From DASZCR01 sp035942915 (GTDB taxonomy: Bacteria; Acidobacteriota; Blastocatellia; Pyrinomonadales; Pyrinomonadaceae), in the NCBI GenBank assembly GCA_035942915.1, contig DASZCR010000208.1:1-32451 (forward strand): a stretch of 32,451 nt of DNA, read 5' to 3'. The translations under genes were made by a program, and so were the position numbers. Of this stretch, positions 32,399 to 32,451 are shown in pieces; positions within the stretch are counted from its first letter, which is position 1, and every line of letters starts with the position of its first letter. The notes under the pieces were generated by a model, which was not told the origin of the DNA, ran no database searches, and was given only the letters and a program-made list of their open reading frames with translations.

Positions 32399-32451
32399 AG
32401 CGCGCCGCCTCCCGGTTGCGCGCGAACCTCGCGCGTGGGATAGTCGTACAG
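32399..32451. other. Window end, no feature seen
   Basis: The last 53 bases after the DinB-like stop hold no recognisable gene start, hairpin or repeat. Confidence 0.4.

Noticed and set aside
1..32451. tRNA, rRNA or transposase genes
   Set aside because: No cloverleaf with a T-loop GTTCRA motif, rRNA core sequence or transposase motif was recognised on either strand by eye.

Overview
The window is a GC-rich stretch of bacterial chromosome. It carries mostly housekeeping and envelope genes on both strands, with no rRNA, tRNA, CRISPR array or transposase that I can recognise. The gene mix (lpxD, so an LPS-type outer membrane; DUF6335 and DUF4383 proteins; a TPR protein with a TonB-type C-terminus; family-4 uracil-DNA glycosylases; a Tat-exported Ntn hydrolase) together with the codon style suggests an Acidobacteriota member, perhaps class Blastocatellia. 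That placement is inference from gene content, not a search result.

Layout. 1-1570 (minus): a small conserved-looking protein and LpxD. 1790-4866 (plus): a large multidomain locus made of a seven-bladed WD40 propeller, a Roc-type GTPase, a COR-like region, a zinc ribbon and a C-terminal TIR/SEFIR domain. It is split by a one-base frameshift exactly inside the GTPase P-loop. 4909-10424 (minus): a run coaBC > UDG family 4 > degenerate UDG paralogue > priA. 10663-12962 (plus): two uncharacterised proteins and a Tat-exported isoaspartyl peptidase/asparaginase. 13319-16555 (plus): a FecR-like secreted protein, UDP-glucose dehydrogenase and a UDP-sugar epimerase. 16631-18293 (minus): MtnA and a DUF4383 membrane protein. 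18649-24592 (plus): a rhodanese interrupted by an in-frame UGA, GatB, an SDR, a TPR/TonB protein, an endolysin-like muramidase, Dtd and a cyclophilin. 24686-25084 (minus): DUF6335. 25298-32398 (plus): aconitase, a potassium channel, an aldehyde dehydrogenase, a small lipoprotein and a DinB-like protein.

Three things stand out. First, the WD40-Roc-COR-zinc ribbon-TIR/SEFIR locus looks like a single-gene NLR/Roco-style sensor, plausibly an immunity or cell-suicide protein. Second, four copies of a hairpin-forming element built from 7-base units (GTGATRG) sit between genes, three of them directly against a start codon. The spacing puts a UGA in all three frames on one strand, and the units resemble the extended Shine-Dalgarno sequence and its 16S complement. 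Third, the rhodanese UGA lies in the active-site loop and conserved rhodanese sequence resumes right after it, so it is either a selenocysteine codon or a fresh nonsense mutation.

Functional links inside the window are modest. ugd and the epimerase plausibly supply nucleotide sugars for surface polysaccharide. The two UDGs and PriA form a DNA repair/replication-restart group behind coaBC. Most other genes look like independent units with their own promoters and terminator-like hairpins.
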